From positions 4,476,501 to 4,540,500 of the forward strand of contig CANUEZ040000165.1 of the NCBI GenBank assembly GCA_948099385.1: a DNA stretch of 64,000 nt, written 5' to 3'. Positions 21,945 through 31,269 of this stretch are shown in pieces; position 1 is the first letter of the stretch, and each line of letters begins with the position of its first letter. The notes beneath the pieces are model-generated. The model made no database searches and was not told the origin of the DNA. It worked only from the letters and a program-made list of their open reading frames with translations. Source of the stretch: Fasciola hepatica. Its lineage: Eukaryota; Platyhelminthes; Trematoda; Plagiorchiida; Fasciolidae. A program made the position numbers and the translations under genes.

Positions 21945-22080
21945 TATTGACAGCCATATTGGTGTTCGATTAATGTAAATGTGGGTTCCCGATGATCTCG
22001 CTAAACTTTGAGCCCATGGAGTTTTTTCTGCTTTTTGTATTTTGCAGATCAAACACGAGTAATCCCTCACGGAAGGTCAC
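21945..22080 (-). repeat. SINE body fragment
   Basis: This aligns with 24,392-24,520, the body of the full SINE copy. Shared blocks include CAGCCATA, GTGTTCG, AATGTAA, a T-rich tract, TTGCAGATC and CACGGAAG in the same order. It has no tRNA head and no coding frame. Confidence 0.55.
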
Positions 22081-22718
22081 TGATACTTACGCACTACATC
22101 GTACGTCGGCCAAGTGAACGCCTGACGAAGAACCTGACGCTCCACCACACGTTACCTGGTTGCCGAGTTGGCTCAGCCCAAACTACTCGTATCATCATGA
22201 GAATTAGGAATTCGATAGTGCTTATGTTTGTCGACGCCAGATTTGTAAATAAAAAGACTTTTCATGAGAATCATTTTGTCATTGTTAATGATAGACCTTC
22301 TCTCTACCTAATTTATCCTCCCACAGCACACAACAGTATTGAATGTCTCAGACCCACCCACGTTTTCTTTATAACAGGATTACTCACAAACACCACTTCC
22401 GACTGACCGATTACCTATCTCAACTTTGACTCATTCCGAGTTTTGATGTCCCACGCACGTTTCGGACATTTCAGCTGTTCACAGACTGGTATGAACTACA
22501 CAATCACTTGCGCGTTTACAGTCATTTGAGGAGAATCGAGATTTATGTTCGAAATGAATTCTGCAGCCACTTTTATTCGCATAACTTTTTGTTTGAATGA
22601 AACTATTCAATTTCAATCTTGTAGTGCTCTTGCGCGCAAGTGTAACCACGTAGTTGGTTAGACAAGAGAACGAGATAGGGACAGGTAATAAAAGGTGACA
22701 GTTGTAATGCAATATAAC

Positions 22719-22748
22719 AAAAAAAACACACACACACACAGACACACA
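22719..22748. repeat. (CA)n microsatellite
   Basis: An A-run is followed by a run of CA dinucleotides with one GACAC interruption, then an AAAC-rich stretch to about 22,764. Confidence 0.9.
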
Positions 22749-22765
22749 AATAAACAAACAAACCC

Positions 22766-23071
22766 GTTCATGAGTCCAATCTAACTATCGATGACATGGA
22801 ATTTTAGAAGAAGTAGAAAACCTCAAAAATGAAAGCCAGAAGAGACGAACCAAAGAATCCATCATTCCAAAGCATCCGTTAAATTTGATGCATGTATGTA
22901 GTGGTTTCGCCCACGTGATAAACAATTTTTAAGAATCCCACTTCCAACTCCCTGCGATGAATATTGGGCCGGTGTGGATCCGTGCGTGTGGTTGAGTGAA
23001 GAAGTTGGTGCATGCGTCGATTATCTTACGGAAGAGTGAGAAGAGAGCGGCATGAATAGAAAAAAGCATCG
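22766..23071. other. No recognisable gene downstream of the host gene
   Basis: No repeat or protein motif is recognised. It lies just beyond the candidate poly(A) signal of the host gene. Confidence 0.4.
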
Positions 23072-23077
23072 TTTATT
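23072..23077 (-). terminator. Candidate poly(A) signal AATAAA of the host gene
   Basis: The minus strand reads AATAAA here (TTTATT on the plus strand), about 570 bases past the stop codon at 23,647-23,649. The region between is free of recognisable repeats and T-rich on the coding strand, as expected for a 3' UTR. Cleavage would fall a little to the left, near 23,050. This is inference from motif and spacing. Confidence 0.5.
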
Positions 23078-23646
23078 TTCGTTGTAGATTAGATACATTC
23101 TTCAAAGTTAGAAAGAGAACCTTGTTAGTGAATCTTAACAGGATTACTGAATGCAAAAATTCACGCACGAAAAAGAAGACAAATCAGAGGAAAATGTGAA
23201 AACAATAAGAATGAAATATGGGTAACTCACAAGCACAATAACAGAAGGGCATGATGAAGGGATCGGGCAAAATGAAGTGGATGTGTATTTAAGCGATCGT
23301 GGAAAAAAAACCACACTACACAAATAGGAAGACGTCTGCCGCAGTCAAGTTCATCACAAGTGGACGAGGAGTAAATATAAGGGTAAACTCGTTCAAAATA
23401 ACGAGGTAAAGAAACGGAAAATCAGAGAAAATTTGGATCACGATTACCGCTATGTCGGGATGGTATGTGCTTAGTTGCATCTGTCTAACATTTGCATCGT
23501 TTGTTTGACTGTTCATCTGGTTATCGTTTGGCACAGAGAAAAAATGGCAGTACAAACACACAGTGTGATAAGCGACAAACAAGCAAACCGTGTTCCTGCC
23601 AGCCAGTCTCCAAAGGTCACCACTTAATCCGGGGTTGGATCATTCT

Positions 23647-23798
23647 TTACTTTAAGTCGAAACGATGCTTCAAGTCGTTCATGACGTCCTCGGTCAGGTC
23701 CACATCGGTCATTAGGGCTGCCATATTCTGTAAAGCTTCTTTGTACTGGGACGTGTTACGACGATCCTCACCATCCGAAGAGGTCGGTTTATTCAGGT
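23647..23798 (-). CDS. Candidate terminal exon of host gene
   Basis: On the minus strand a pyrimidine-rich tract (about 23,810-23,835) leads to an AG at 23,800-23,799. The exon then begins with two bases (AC), followed by 49 codons and a TAA. The peptide is acidic and helix-prone with ordinary composition (SSDGEDRRNTSQYKEALQNM, then DVDLTEDVMNDLKHRFDLK). The phase fits the exon at 26,612-27,167, whose last base G completes a GAC codon. If only these two exons exist the product has 235 residues. I do not recognise the protein. The acceptor is not a strong consensus and extra internal exons are possible. Confidence 0.5.
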
Positions 23799-24224
23799 CT
23801 TTCGACCGAGAATATGAAGAAAAGAGACAATAGAGCGACTAGAGAGCTCAATGACAAAACCACGACGAAGGGTTTCATAGTAGAGTAAATAATGCTGAAT
23901 TTGTAGCGAAGTCAACTGCTTTCCGTGATAAATCTCGTTTAGACAGTACTGCCCTATTAAATGCAACCGAACATTAACCAGTTCGTAAGCTTGAATTGTC
24001 AATGCACATTGCTGAGGTGGCATAAAATGCCACACTATTTCATCATCTCTGTACTCTGAAATAATTTTGTAACAAGTTAAGGTAAGCAGCAGTTGTATAC
24101 ATTTCCACTATTTTCGTGGTGTTTTAGCTATTTGAAGCTTGCTTATCTCATTTTCCGGCTCACGAAATTGACTTTAGAGCCAAGGGTCAGATGGGCTGAA
24201 CTAGTATCATAGTCTTCTAATGAG

Positions 24225-24681
24225 AAGAAATTTTCGTTTGTCGCAGAATATCTGATTTGTAATTACATACTTGAGCATGAATACAGTGGAACGGGTATAC
24301 CCCATAGCCTCGAGGGCCCATTGCATCATCAGTGAATCGGTCAATTGACCCCGAGACGTCGAGTTGCAAACTGTAGTGGATAGGCTGTAGGCAGCCATAC
24401 TAGTGTTCGCCCAATGTAAGTATGCGTTCTGGGTGATAAACTTCCTGAGCCACGCCTCAGCGAGTTTTTTTTCTGTCATTGCAGATCGTGCACATGCAAA
24501 CCCCACGGAAGAACACCGCATCCAGCATACTGCAAAACCAATTAAGGCCCTCATAGGTCATGCGTGGCAATAAGCACTGTAACAGTCGATTAGTGTCAAC
24601 CACCAAAGTGACCAGCGGTGGTCGTATTCGAACGCCTGACCTAAGGGGTGGTAAGCGAACGCTATAAACCACTTGACCACC
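24225..24681 (-). repeat. Full-length tRNA-derived SINE in the host intron
   Basis: On the minus strand 24,681-24,617 is tRNA-like: acceptor arms GGTGGTC and GACCACC pair over seven bases, an A-box-like AAGTGGTTTATAGCG follows, and a B-box-like GCGTTCGAATAC lies near the end. At 65 bases it is shorter than a tRNA. A body of about 390 bases follows, with segments shared with 21,945-22,080 (central) and with 26,335-26,490 and 53,283-53,470 (3' part, around ATGGGCCCTCGAGG and TTCCACTG). The 3' edge near 24,225 is approximate. Confidence 0.65.
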
Positions 24682-24739
24682 ACCGATCAATGCTGAACTT
24701 ACAATTTAAAACTGGTGCAACTGTTTCATACGGCTTGTT

Positions 24740-25090
24740 ACAATGATCAGCAGCAATACTCATCCACTGAGTCCCAACTGGAGTCAGAGCCTCCAAACAT
24801 CCCAGTATGGTCGGAGGTGGGTATCTTCGGCTTAGAGATGGCTATCCATCCTGTACTCCTTGAAGTGCTCCCAAATGGTCGTGCGTCTGCTACAGTCTTT
24901 ACTGAGGAAGTCCTGCTCACTGCCTTCTCGTGGCGGAGGTATTCCCACCAAAGTTTCAAGACGAAGGCGAATGCTCGGCGCCCTCTGATAATCAGTCTAG
25001 GGGAGATGGCTAAACCCTGATTCCAAAACAACCGCGGACAGCCTATGAGACGTATAACTCTATTCTCATCGGCAACTGTGGCGGAGGGTT
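24740..25090 (+). repeat. Dispersed repeat R1, copy 2
   Basis: It aligns in inverse orientation with 1-304, sharing CAGTATGGTCG, GAGGAAGTCCT, TCTCGTGGCGGAGG and GTCTAGGGGAGATGGCT. An open frame of 101 codons (24,715-25,020) covers it but is not shared in phase with the other copy, so I do not call a gene. It lies in the intron of the host gene candidate. Confidence 0.6.
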
Positions 25091-26334
25091 GAACTGGGCA
25101 CCCAAGATGCCTAGCTTCATCCGCAGGATGCATGAACTGATAGCTCAGTCACCGGCCCCCAGAGAGCTATGAGACTCTCACATTGTCCTACTGCCTTGTA
25201 CATTAGACGTTCTGGTCGAAGGCTCGAGTAGGACCCCTTGTGTCAACCCTCTACTTCAGTCTAGGCAGCCGGGTAGTATTCCGCACATATGCCCCCATGA
25301 AGTTGAAACGACAACGAGCAGGCGAAGCCATAACATAGCACCGGTCTATCAAAATGTTGGCTCAAAGTCGTGCTTAGTGGTGGTTATGTTGTAACAAATT
25401 GTGTTCGCCCTTCAGGGAGATTTATCCTGTGAATCTCCAATCGAGATTGAAACACAGCTTGCAGAATTAGGATTTAGGCCTATTCAACACCATCGACGAA
25501 TGGGCATTGCATAACGTGTCTCGATATGGAGCGGGTCATTGGAACTCGATAGATGCACACTTTAGATGATCAGTAACAAGAGTAAAGCAGTGTAGCGACG
25601 TCATAGGTATTCTAAATATTTAATAAGGGCATTTTCCGCTGAGTAAGCCCCTCCCCCTCCCCCTCCACACAGAGAAAGTCAAGCATGGAGTGGGTATAGG
25701 ACTACTGAGTCGGGGATAGGCTTCTGATACATAATTTATTGTATGTATCCTGAAACCAAAGTTTTGCTTTCACGAAAGGCTAGGACACATTATTGTCTAA
25801 CTGTATCGTTTGGCCTACAAATCACAGTGCACAGATCTCTGAAGAAACCACAAAGTTTATAGAACACAAGATTATGTGTAACCCCATTATATTCTACATG
25901 GTGCATGCACATTCTTATCTACGACTGACATTACTGCATAAAAATATGTTGAACAAAAGATGATTGACATGAGAATTAGCCGTAATATATATCTACGGCA
26001 GAAACCACATGGTGTGCCAACAACTCAGATTCACTACGCCGCTAATCATAGCATCCGGTCGTATTGCCTGATATCTTCAGACAACCGCTCGGAGGATCTC
26101 ATGAGCCCAAAACCGGAAACCCAATGTCTTACTCGGCAAAATTCACTGGTTAGGATTTTCATACGTTTTTCTCATTTCATAGACTAGCCACTTCAACTGA
26201 TCCTCCAACCAATAATTGCCTCGGGCGTGCGTAACACGCATTCGAACAAACATGACTCAGGAAGCGGTAAAATCGGATATCTGAAGCCCAAGGCGATTGT
26301 GCATCACCAATAAATTACTAAGTCGCGCAAGCCT
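25091..26334. other. Intronic sequence of the host gene candidate
   Basis: No exon-like frame with splice sites is convincing here. A CCCCCT-rich run lies near 25,650. An internal exon cannot be excluded. Confidence 0.4.
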
Positions 26335-26490
26335 TAAATAGTTTTCTATAACATGCTTGCGCATGAGTGCAGCGGAAGAAGTATACCCTCAAAGGCCCAT
26401 TGCATTATTAGGGGTATTCAACCATCCAAACCTTGAGACTTGGAGTGGAGAACTGCAAAAGGTCCCAACGGGTCAAGTTTTGAACACGAT
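26335..26490 (-). repeat. SINE 3' fragment
   Basis: It matches the 3' part of the SINE at 24,225-24,681 and of the copy at 53,283-53,470. Shared blocks on the plus strand are CATGAGTGCAG, GGCCCATTGCA, GAGACTTGGAGTGG and GGTCCCA. It lacks the tRNA head and is therefore 5' truncated. Confidence 0.55.
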
Positions 26491-26605
26491 CTTCAGTTTT
26501 GATTCCTTCCGCTGAGGGTCAATCAAAACAATAAGAATGGCCGTCAAGGTCATGCTGTGATTCCATTCCGGGAACACTATATTTCATCCAACTTGCGACA
26601 AAAGC

Positions 26606-26611
26606 ACTTAC
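26606..26611 (-). promoter_or_regulatory. Splice donor of host gene exon 1
   Basis: The minus strand reads TCAG|GTAAGT at 26,615-26,606, a full consensus donor, exactly where the Pro-rich frame stops looking protein-like (the next residues, GKCFCRKLDEI, run to a stop). Confidence 0.7.
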
Positions 26612-27167
26612 CTGAACTGGGTTTCGGTATGGAATTAGTAGCCGGCACAACTTCCGGTGGTGGCGGTCGAGCTGGTTTTGAGTCTGATGTGATGTTGATA
26701 ACTTTCGGAGCTGAACTCATTGTTTCTCTTGTCCCTTCGAACGGACGCGAAGAACGGTTATCCGGAGCAGATGTTCTACCAGGATCACTGAATGGGGATG
26801 GTACTGAAAGTGGAGGTGCTGATGGTTCCGGAAAAAATGGTGGTCGTGCGGACGCCATAGGTGGGGGTGCGGGTGCGGGCTGGGTCGGAGGGGCAGTGAA
26901 TCCGAACCCATAAACATCAGGTGCAACGCCACCGGCTGGGGCTGAGTTAAAACCACCAAAGCCCATACTCGGAGCCAATTCGGGCCCTTGTTGCCATCCG
27001 AATCCTGGGGTCATATTATGCTGACCCCTAAAATCGTCTGAACATTGATTAACGCTCGGGTAGTAAGCTTGTCCCACAGGATTACAAGCCGGTGATGGCG
27101 CGGGACCGGGAAATCCAGCTTGTCCTGGCGTATCCATACACCAACCATAGCTCGGAGCATGGGACAT
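26612..27167 (-). CDS. Candidate first coding exon of a host gene, Pro/Gly-rich protein
   Basis: This exon has 185 codons plus one base, from an ATG at 27,167. The N-terminus is MSHAPSYGWCMDTPGQAGF. Residues 1-90 are rich in Gly, Pro, Tyr and Phe (GFGWQQGPELAPSMGFGGFN), and residues 90-185 are Pro/Ser-rich (PAPAPPPMASARPPFFPEPS) and end PKPSS. This low-complexity composition suits an intrinsically disordered N-terminal arm. No signal peptide or membrane segment is visible. The frame ends at a consensus splice donor in phase 1, compatible with the exon at 23,798-23,647. It is the only stretch in the window with host-gene character on codon composition. I do not recognise the family. The opposite-strand frame over it is a shadow. 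Confidence 0.6.
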
Positions 27168-27415
27168 TGTATTTGTTTACGGGTTATTACAGAGAGGAAA
27201 CCCAATTCAGGTCGCAGAAATAGCAACTATTTCCACAGATAAAAAAGGAGCTAGAACCACAAAAAAAACTTTGTTCAGTGAAGAAAACAAAAACGATTAC
27301 GTACACCGTTCAGTTGCACGGACAATACCCAATGCTCCCCATGGAAAGCAACAATCAGAGGGGCACTGACTACGGCAAGCAAATTCGATGCGGCTGGGTT
27401 TGTCATAACCCATGC
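27168..27415 (-). other. Presumed 5' UTR and promoter region of the host gene
   Basis: The minus strand immediately upstream of the ATG is AT-rich and pyrimidine-rich with no AG between the tract and the ATG, so I see no upstream acceptor or trans-splice site close by. An RTE-I fragment begins 248 bases upstream of the ATG. No clear TATA box is identified. Confidence 0.35.
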
Positions 27416-27897
27416 TCATCATCAACATCAACCTACAGGGTTAAACAGTAGGGCAAGCCCCACTAACCACTGCCTTCCTCACCATGTTGCATGCATCAGT
27501 AGAAAGAATGAATATAAAAGGTGGACAGGGAGTGCATCTACAGGGGCGGGAAAATGAAAGAATGCCCTAATAGCCAACACACAGAATACACAGTCTAATT
27601 GTTCAAACGCGCCTTGATCAATCTTTCTGACTCGATAGAAAGTGACAACACGATCGCCACTGTTCACGGTTCACTGCCATATCCTCCAGTGTCTCTAGCC
27701 AACTGGTTGACGGGTATTTTGGACCCCAACCACGAAGATGTGAAGCACCTACTTTTCCTAAGTTCGCTGAACACTTTCTCATTCCCCGTTTCCACGTCAT
27801 CTGTTGACCTCCACATGGCTTCTTCCACTTCCTAGGAGGAACGGCAAACGGGGCACGCTACGGTAGACGTGCGTTTGTCATACGTAACACGTGCCCC
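27416..27897 (-). mobile_element. RTE-I 3' fragment D
   Basis: A 5'-truncated minus-strand RTE-I copy, near-identical to fragment C at 20,635-21,150, encoding the same RT C-terminal blocks (MTWKRGMRKC, GWGPKYPSTSWLETL). Its tail is a degenerate CATCATCAACATCAAC. It sits just upstream of the host gene's first coding exon, in the same orientation as the gene. Confidence 0.85.
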
Positions 27898-27919
27898 AAA
27901 CACACGGTCTGAGCCTCCT

Positions 27920-28200
27920 TATACAGTAGTAACGGATTTCGATCGAACCGTGAAGCAGAATTTTTTGGACAGGCTGTTCTTTTGGTCAGCGGCTCTCTAT
28001 AACCACGGAGAAACACACCTGATCTCCTTGGACACATCGGAAGCTTTCAACCGTGTCTGCTTCCAATCTTGTGCTATGGTTTTGATTATTGTTCCTCCGA
28101 GCTGGCCCGATTCCCATTATTTTTTAATGCGGGTCTTGAACAAAGGCGACCAGCCAATTGCATCACACTTTCGTCCCCAGGTGTGAGACCTTGCACTTTC
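27920..28200 (+). pseudogene. Jockey-like RT fragment
   Basis: The plus strand reads WSAALYNHGETHLISLDTSE at 27,992-28,050, then AFNRV. This is the RT block with the first catalytic Asp. It is close to the same block at about 29,690-29,750 (NHGETHVVSLDISK). Downstream sequence shifts frame and decays. It is a separate, partial copy of the same family. Confidence 0.6.
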
Positions 28201-28859
28201 GAGGTTATTTTTCTACTCGAACTGCTACAAGCAGACAACCTTCTCCTGTCTTTCCAATAACCTACAGCCCCTCTTCGCAAAGGTACGATTGATAAACAGG
28301 CTCTGACGTGAAATCTCCTCGGTATATTTACCTCAATATGTTCTTGAATCAATAAGTTTGCTGGTTTCATTGTTATTCACTTCACACGTGACAAACGTTG
28401 GACGAGTAAAGCGTATCAATCCCAACACCAGTTCTCACACATACTTATCTTGTCGTGTTACCGAAACTTACGTACCACAACTATTTATGCACTTCCTCCC
28501 ATTTCCCTCGCATTAAAACCAGAAGGAATCGTCTGCAGGTGGCGGACAGCTCTGCTATCGCCCAACTCACTGCCACGCCTGATCTGCTGAGGCTTTATGT
28601 GGTTCGCCACTTTAAGTCTCAAGATTATGGTTGCCGGTATCCTTCACACTCTGAATCATGAAAATGCACAACCACACACAAACTCGCTCTCTCGTTCGCT
28701 CTTCTTACGTGCAAAACAGGCACGAACTCATCACCCTCACTAACATTCGCGGAATGAACCATAATATCGATTCTGAGCATCAATTTCTCCAATCTCCTTC
28801 TCCCCTTGCCTTTCTTTCGACCGAAACTATCCGTGGAAATGACTGCTGCTTTACTTCAG
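28201..28859 (+). other. Possible decayed upstream part of the Jockey-like element
   Basis: Frames are short and shift often. By position it may be the endonuclease region of the element that is recognisable from 28,860, but I see no diagnostic block. Confidence 0.3.
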
Positions 28860-29800
28860 ACGTTTCCGTTTCCGTTTCTAACTTCCCTGACACTATTCTT
28901 CAAGGTATGCAACTTTTTATTCCTCACTTTTAGAAACCCGGAAAACCCGAATGGTTTAACAACGGATGCGATCGTGCTGTACGCTTGAAGCATGCAGCAT
29001 TTCGCCAATGGTGCCGCTCGCCCACTCCCGACTTCCACCGCCACTTCGTGCAAGTCAGGAACAGATGTTCATCAACCATACAGTTAGCCATAGAACGGTT
29101 CAGCCGCTGGAAAGCCGAACGCTTACTCCCAAATGCCACATGCAGCCAAACATTTTGGTCCCTTGCCAAAGCAGTCTAGAGCAATTTTTGCCCTTCCAAT
29201 TTCCTTCCCATCTGTAATTCTTCTAGTAATCTTGTCTGTAAGTCACATGAGAAAGGTGAGGTTTTTGCTTTCCAGTTTGCCTCCAACTCTACCTTACCCA
29301 CCTATCCTACTCCTTCGGTTCTTTCTCTTCCCTTTGTTTCCCATCTTCTACCTCATATTAGCCCTAAAAAGATCCGCCAAGTGCTGCGTTCTCTGGACGT
29401 GTGCAAATCACCTGGTCCGGACGGTATACCATACCACCCATCGCCCTTAAAAAGTGCCCGTGAATTCGCCCCTCTCTTACGATCCCCTGGAAAGACGCCG
29501 TGATTTTTCTTATTCCCAGACGCGGTGATCTTTCTGATCCGAATAACTATCGTCCTATTTCCCTCACACCTGTTAGTTCGAAAGTATTCGAAACTGTCAT
29601 CTCCAACCAACTAATGAGCGAACGTCAATACGGAATCCGACTTCGCCGTTCACCGGTGATCTGGTGTCTCTTGCCTCACACACCTGGTCGGCTGCACTCG
29701 ACAACCACGGAGAAACACACGTGGTCTCGCTCGACATCTCTAAGGTATTTGGTCGAGTTTGGCACGAAGATATTCTTGCGAAATTGACCACGTTCGGGTT
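28860..29800 (+). pseudogene. Jockey-like non-LTR element, 5' part of RT
   Basis: Plus-strand frames give RLKHAAFRQWCRSPTPDFHR, IERFSRWKAERLL (28,985-29,130), KKIRQVLRSLDVCKSPGPDG (29,370-29,430), VIFLIPRRGDLSDPNNYRPI and SLTPVSSKVFETVISNQLM (29,500-29,615), then NHGETHVVSLDISK and HEDILAKLTTFGF (to 29,800). The order matches the linker and RT fingers/palm of Jockey-type elements. The frame runs directly into the inserted LTR array at 29,801 and picks up again at 48,686. Point changes and frameshifts show it was already decaying. Confidence 0.75.
29796..29800 (+). repeat. Target-site duplication GGGTT, left copy
   Basis: GGGTT directly precedes the TGAACGG start of the first LTR and recurs at 48,686-48,690 directly after the last LTR. 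Removing the array and one copy restores the Jockey-like reading frame (TTFGF followed by SSTLV). Confidence 0.85.
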
Positions 29801-30227
29801 TGAACGGACTGTCAGCTAACACTATGCGTATGCATACACACCTACACATCCAAACAAGTCCGCGTACGCGTACGCTCACACGAAACAGTGTTTGTACTGT
29901 CCGGTTGTTCGCGAAGCCGCAATCGCTCATTTTGTATTGATTTCCTTTTATCGACCTATTGTATTAGACGTGCCTGTATGTCACTTTCATGTTCATTCAT
30001 AAAAAGACCTACTCAATGATCGGATGTTCTGTGCCTCCTATCATCATCATCATCATTGTACAGCGTTAAACAGTAGGGCAAGCCCCACTGACCACTGCCT
30101 TTCTCACCATGTTGCACGTTGAATTAAAAAGTATGAATATACAAGATGGACAGGGAGTGGACCTACATGGGTGGGAAAAGAAAGGAATGCCCTAGTAGCA
30201 ATGCCTCCTAGCAATTGGGTCATAACA
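29801..30227 (+). repeat. LTR 1 (5' outer), with RTE-I insert
   Basis: It starts TGAACGGACTGTCAGC and ends GGGTCATAACA. Without the insert (30,041-30,201) and one 9-bp duplication it is 257 bases, equal to LTR 5. It differs from LTR 5 at about nine positions, five to the left of the insert (including CTAACACTATG against CTGACGCTTTG) and four to the right. A 12-base perfect palindrome CGTACGCGTACG lies near 29,864-29,876. Confidence 0.85.
30041..30201 (-). mobile_element. RTE-I 3' fragment in LTR 1
   Basis: This is a 161-bp minus-strand RTE-I 3' end: an (ATG)n tail (TCATCATCATC at left), then GTACAGCGTTAAACAGTAGG and the 3' UTR. It is flanked by a 9-bp duplication TGCCTCCTA at 30,032-30,040 and 30,202-30,210. 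It is heavily 5' truncated. It recurs at the same place in LTRs 2-4 but not in LTR 5. Confidence 0.9.
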
Positions 30228-30231
30228 GATA

Positions 30232-30245
30232 TTGGAGACGGGAAA
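30232..30245 (+). promoter_or_regulatory. Candidate primer binding site, copy 1
   Basis: TGGAGACGGGAA lies five bases after the LTR end and begins with the TGG expected to pair with a tRNA CCA end. CsRn1-group elements are reported to use tRNA-Trp; this version is degenerate at best. Confidence 0.35.
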
Positions 30246-31260
30246 TGGCAGATCAATCTGAACTCGTCAAAACGTTGCATCAACAGTAAAAGGCAATCTT
30301 GGAACAACAACGGCAACAGACGAAGATGATAGAATTATTAACAGCACACTTCGTTTCTGGTAATGTCACAAGCAATGATCAGTCGTCGGTAACGAAACTG
30401 AAAGAATCACTCGCTGCCAGCACTCAGGAATTCAGTTACGACGCGGAAAATGGGATTACTTTCATTTCGTGGTACAGACGATACGATGTTTTTTGGTTGA
30501 CGGTGCATCTTTGGACGAGCAATCGAAAGTGCGTTTACTTATGCAAGAGCTGGGACCTACAGAACACACTCAGTATTGCAATTACATTCTGCCACAACAT
30601 CCTCGAGATTTTCCGGTGAAGGAAACAGTGTCTAATCTGAGCTCAATCTTTGGCGAAAGGTCGTCATTGTTCAATGTACGATACAATTGCCTCAAAATAG
30701 CCAGAAACTCGGCCGAAGAAATAGTCACCTACGCTGGTCGGGTCAACAAAGAGTGTGAACGTTTTAAACTTAAAGAAATCACAGACGATCAATTCAAATC
30801 ACTGATTTTCCTCGCTGGGTTGACATCTGCTGATGATGCCGAACTGCGCACGACGCTGCTGGCAAAGCTGGACTCTGCAGAAAAACAGTCCGTGCAAGAT
30901 CTAACTGCTGAATATATCAGACTAATGAACTTAAAAGAAGATTCTACAATGATCCAGCACGTATCACCGTCTACCGAAAATACGATTGTAGAAAAAATAA
31001 CTGGAAACTGTTTTACAACCTCGCGAAACGCGTGCAATGACACCATTCCAACGATCGCCCTCTGCCTGCTGGAACTGTGGAGAATGGCTTTTTGTTCGAT
31101 TTTGTCGTTACCGGACACATTTTTGCCAGGAGTATGGACGTATGGGGCACAGAGAAGGAGCTTTTGGACGTTCAAAAAACAGAAGACCTGTGAATAACTT
31201 CGGTGCATTTCGTCGCATCAGGCACCAGTCAAACGCCGTATTTGCAGCCACGAGCCCTTA
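30245..31260 (+). pseudogene. gag: Gypsy gag, copy 1
   Basis: The ATG at 30,245 opens MADQSELVKTLHQQ and meets a TAA at codon 15 (30,287-30,289). The frame continues ILEQQRQQTKMIELL and FISWYRRYDVF, shifts near the T-run at 30,488, and goes on as LVDGASLDEQSKVRLL, YCNYILPQHPRDF, IFGERSSLFNVRYNCL and ITDDQFKSLIFLAG, the capsid-like region of CsRn1-type Gag. A second shift near 31,030 leads to a Cys-His box: CWNCGEWLFVRFCRY and FCQEYGRMGHREG, with Tyr where a Cys is expected. Gag would package element RNA. The product is broken in three places. Confidence 0.8.
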
Positions 31261-31269
31261 ACTCAACCA

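Noticed and set aside
24617..24681. Functional tRNA gene
   Set aside because: At 65 bases with a degenerate middle and a repeated body attached, it is better explained as a SINE head.
24715..25020. A 101-codon frame over R1 as a gene
   Set aside because: The related copy at 1-304 does not keep the same frame, so it is a chance opening in a repeat.
26557..26913. A Gly-rich plus-strand frame of 118 codons
   Set aside because: It is the antisense shadow of the Pro-rich host exon.
29810..29816. TGTCAGC as the LTR start, pairing with TGACA at the LTR end
   Set aside because: Attractive as TGTCA/TGACA ends, but it leaves no target duplication. Starting at TGAACGG gives TG...CA, GGGTT on both sides, and a purine tract directly abutting the inner LTR starts.
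30789..31208. Minus-strand frames of 139, 80 and 75 codons repeating in each gypsy unit
   Set aside because: They are shadows of gag and pol on the other strand and recur only because the unit recurs.
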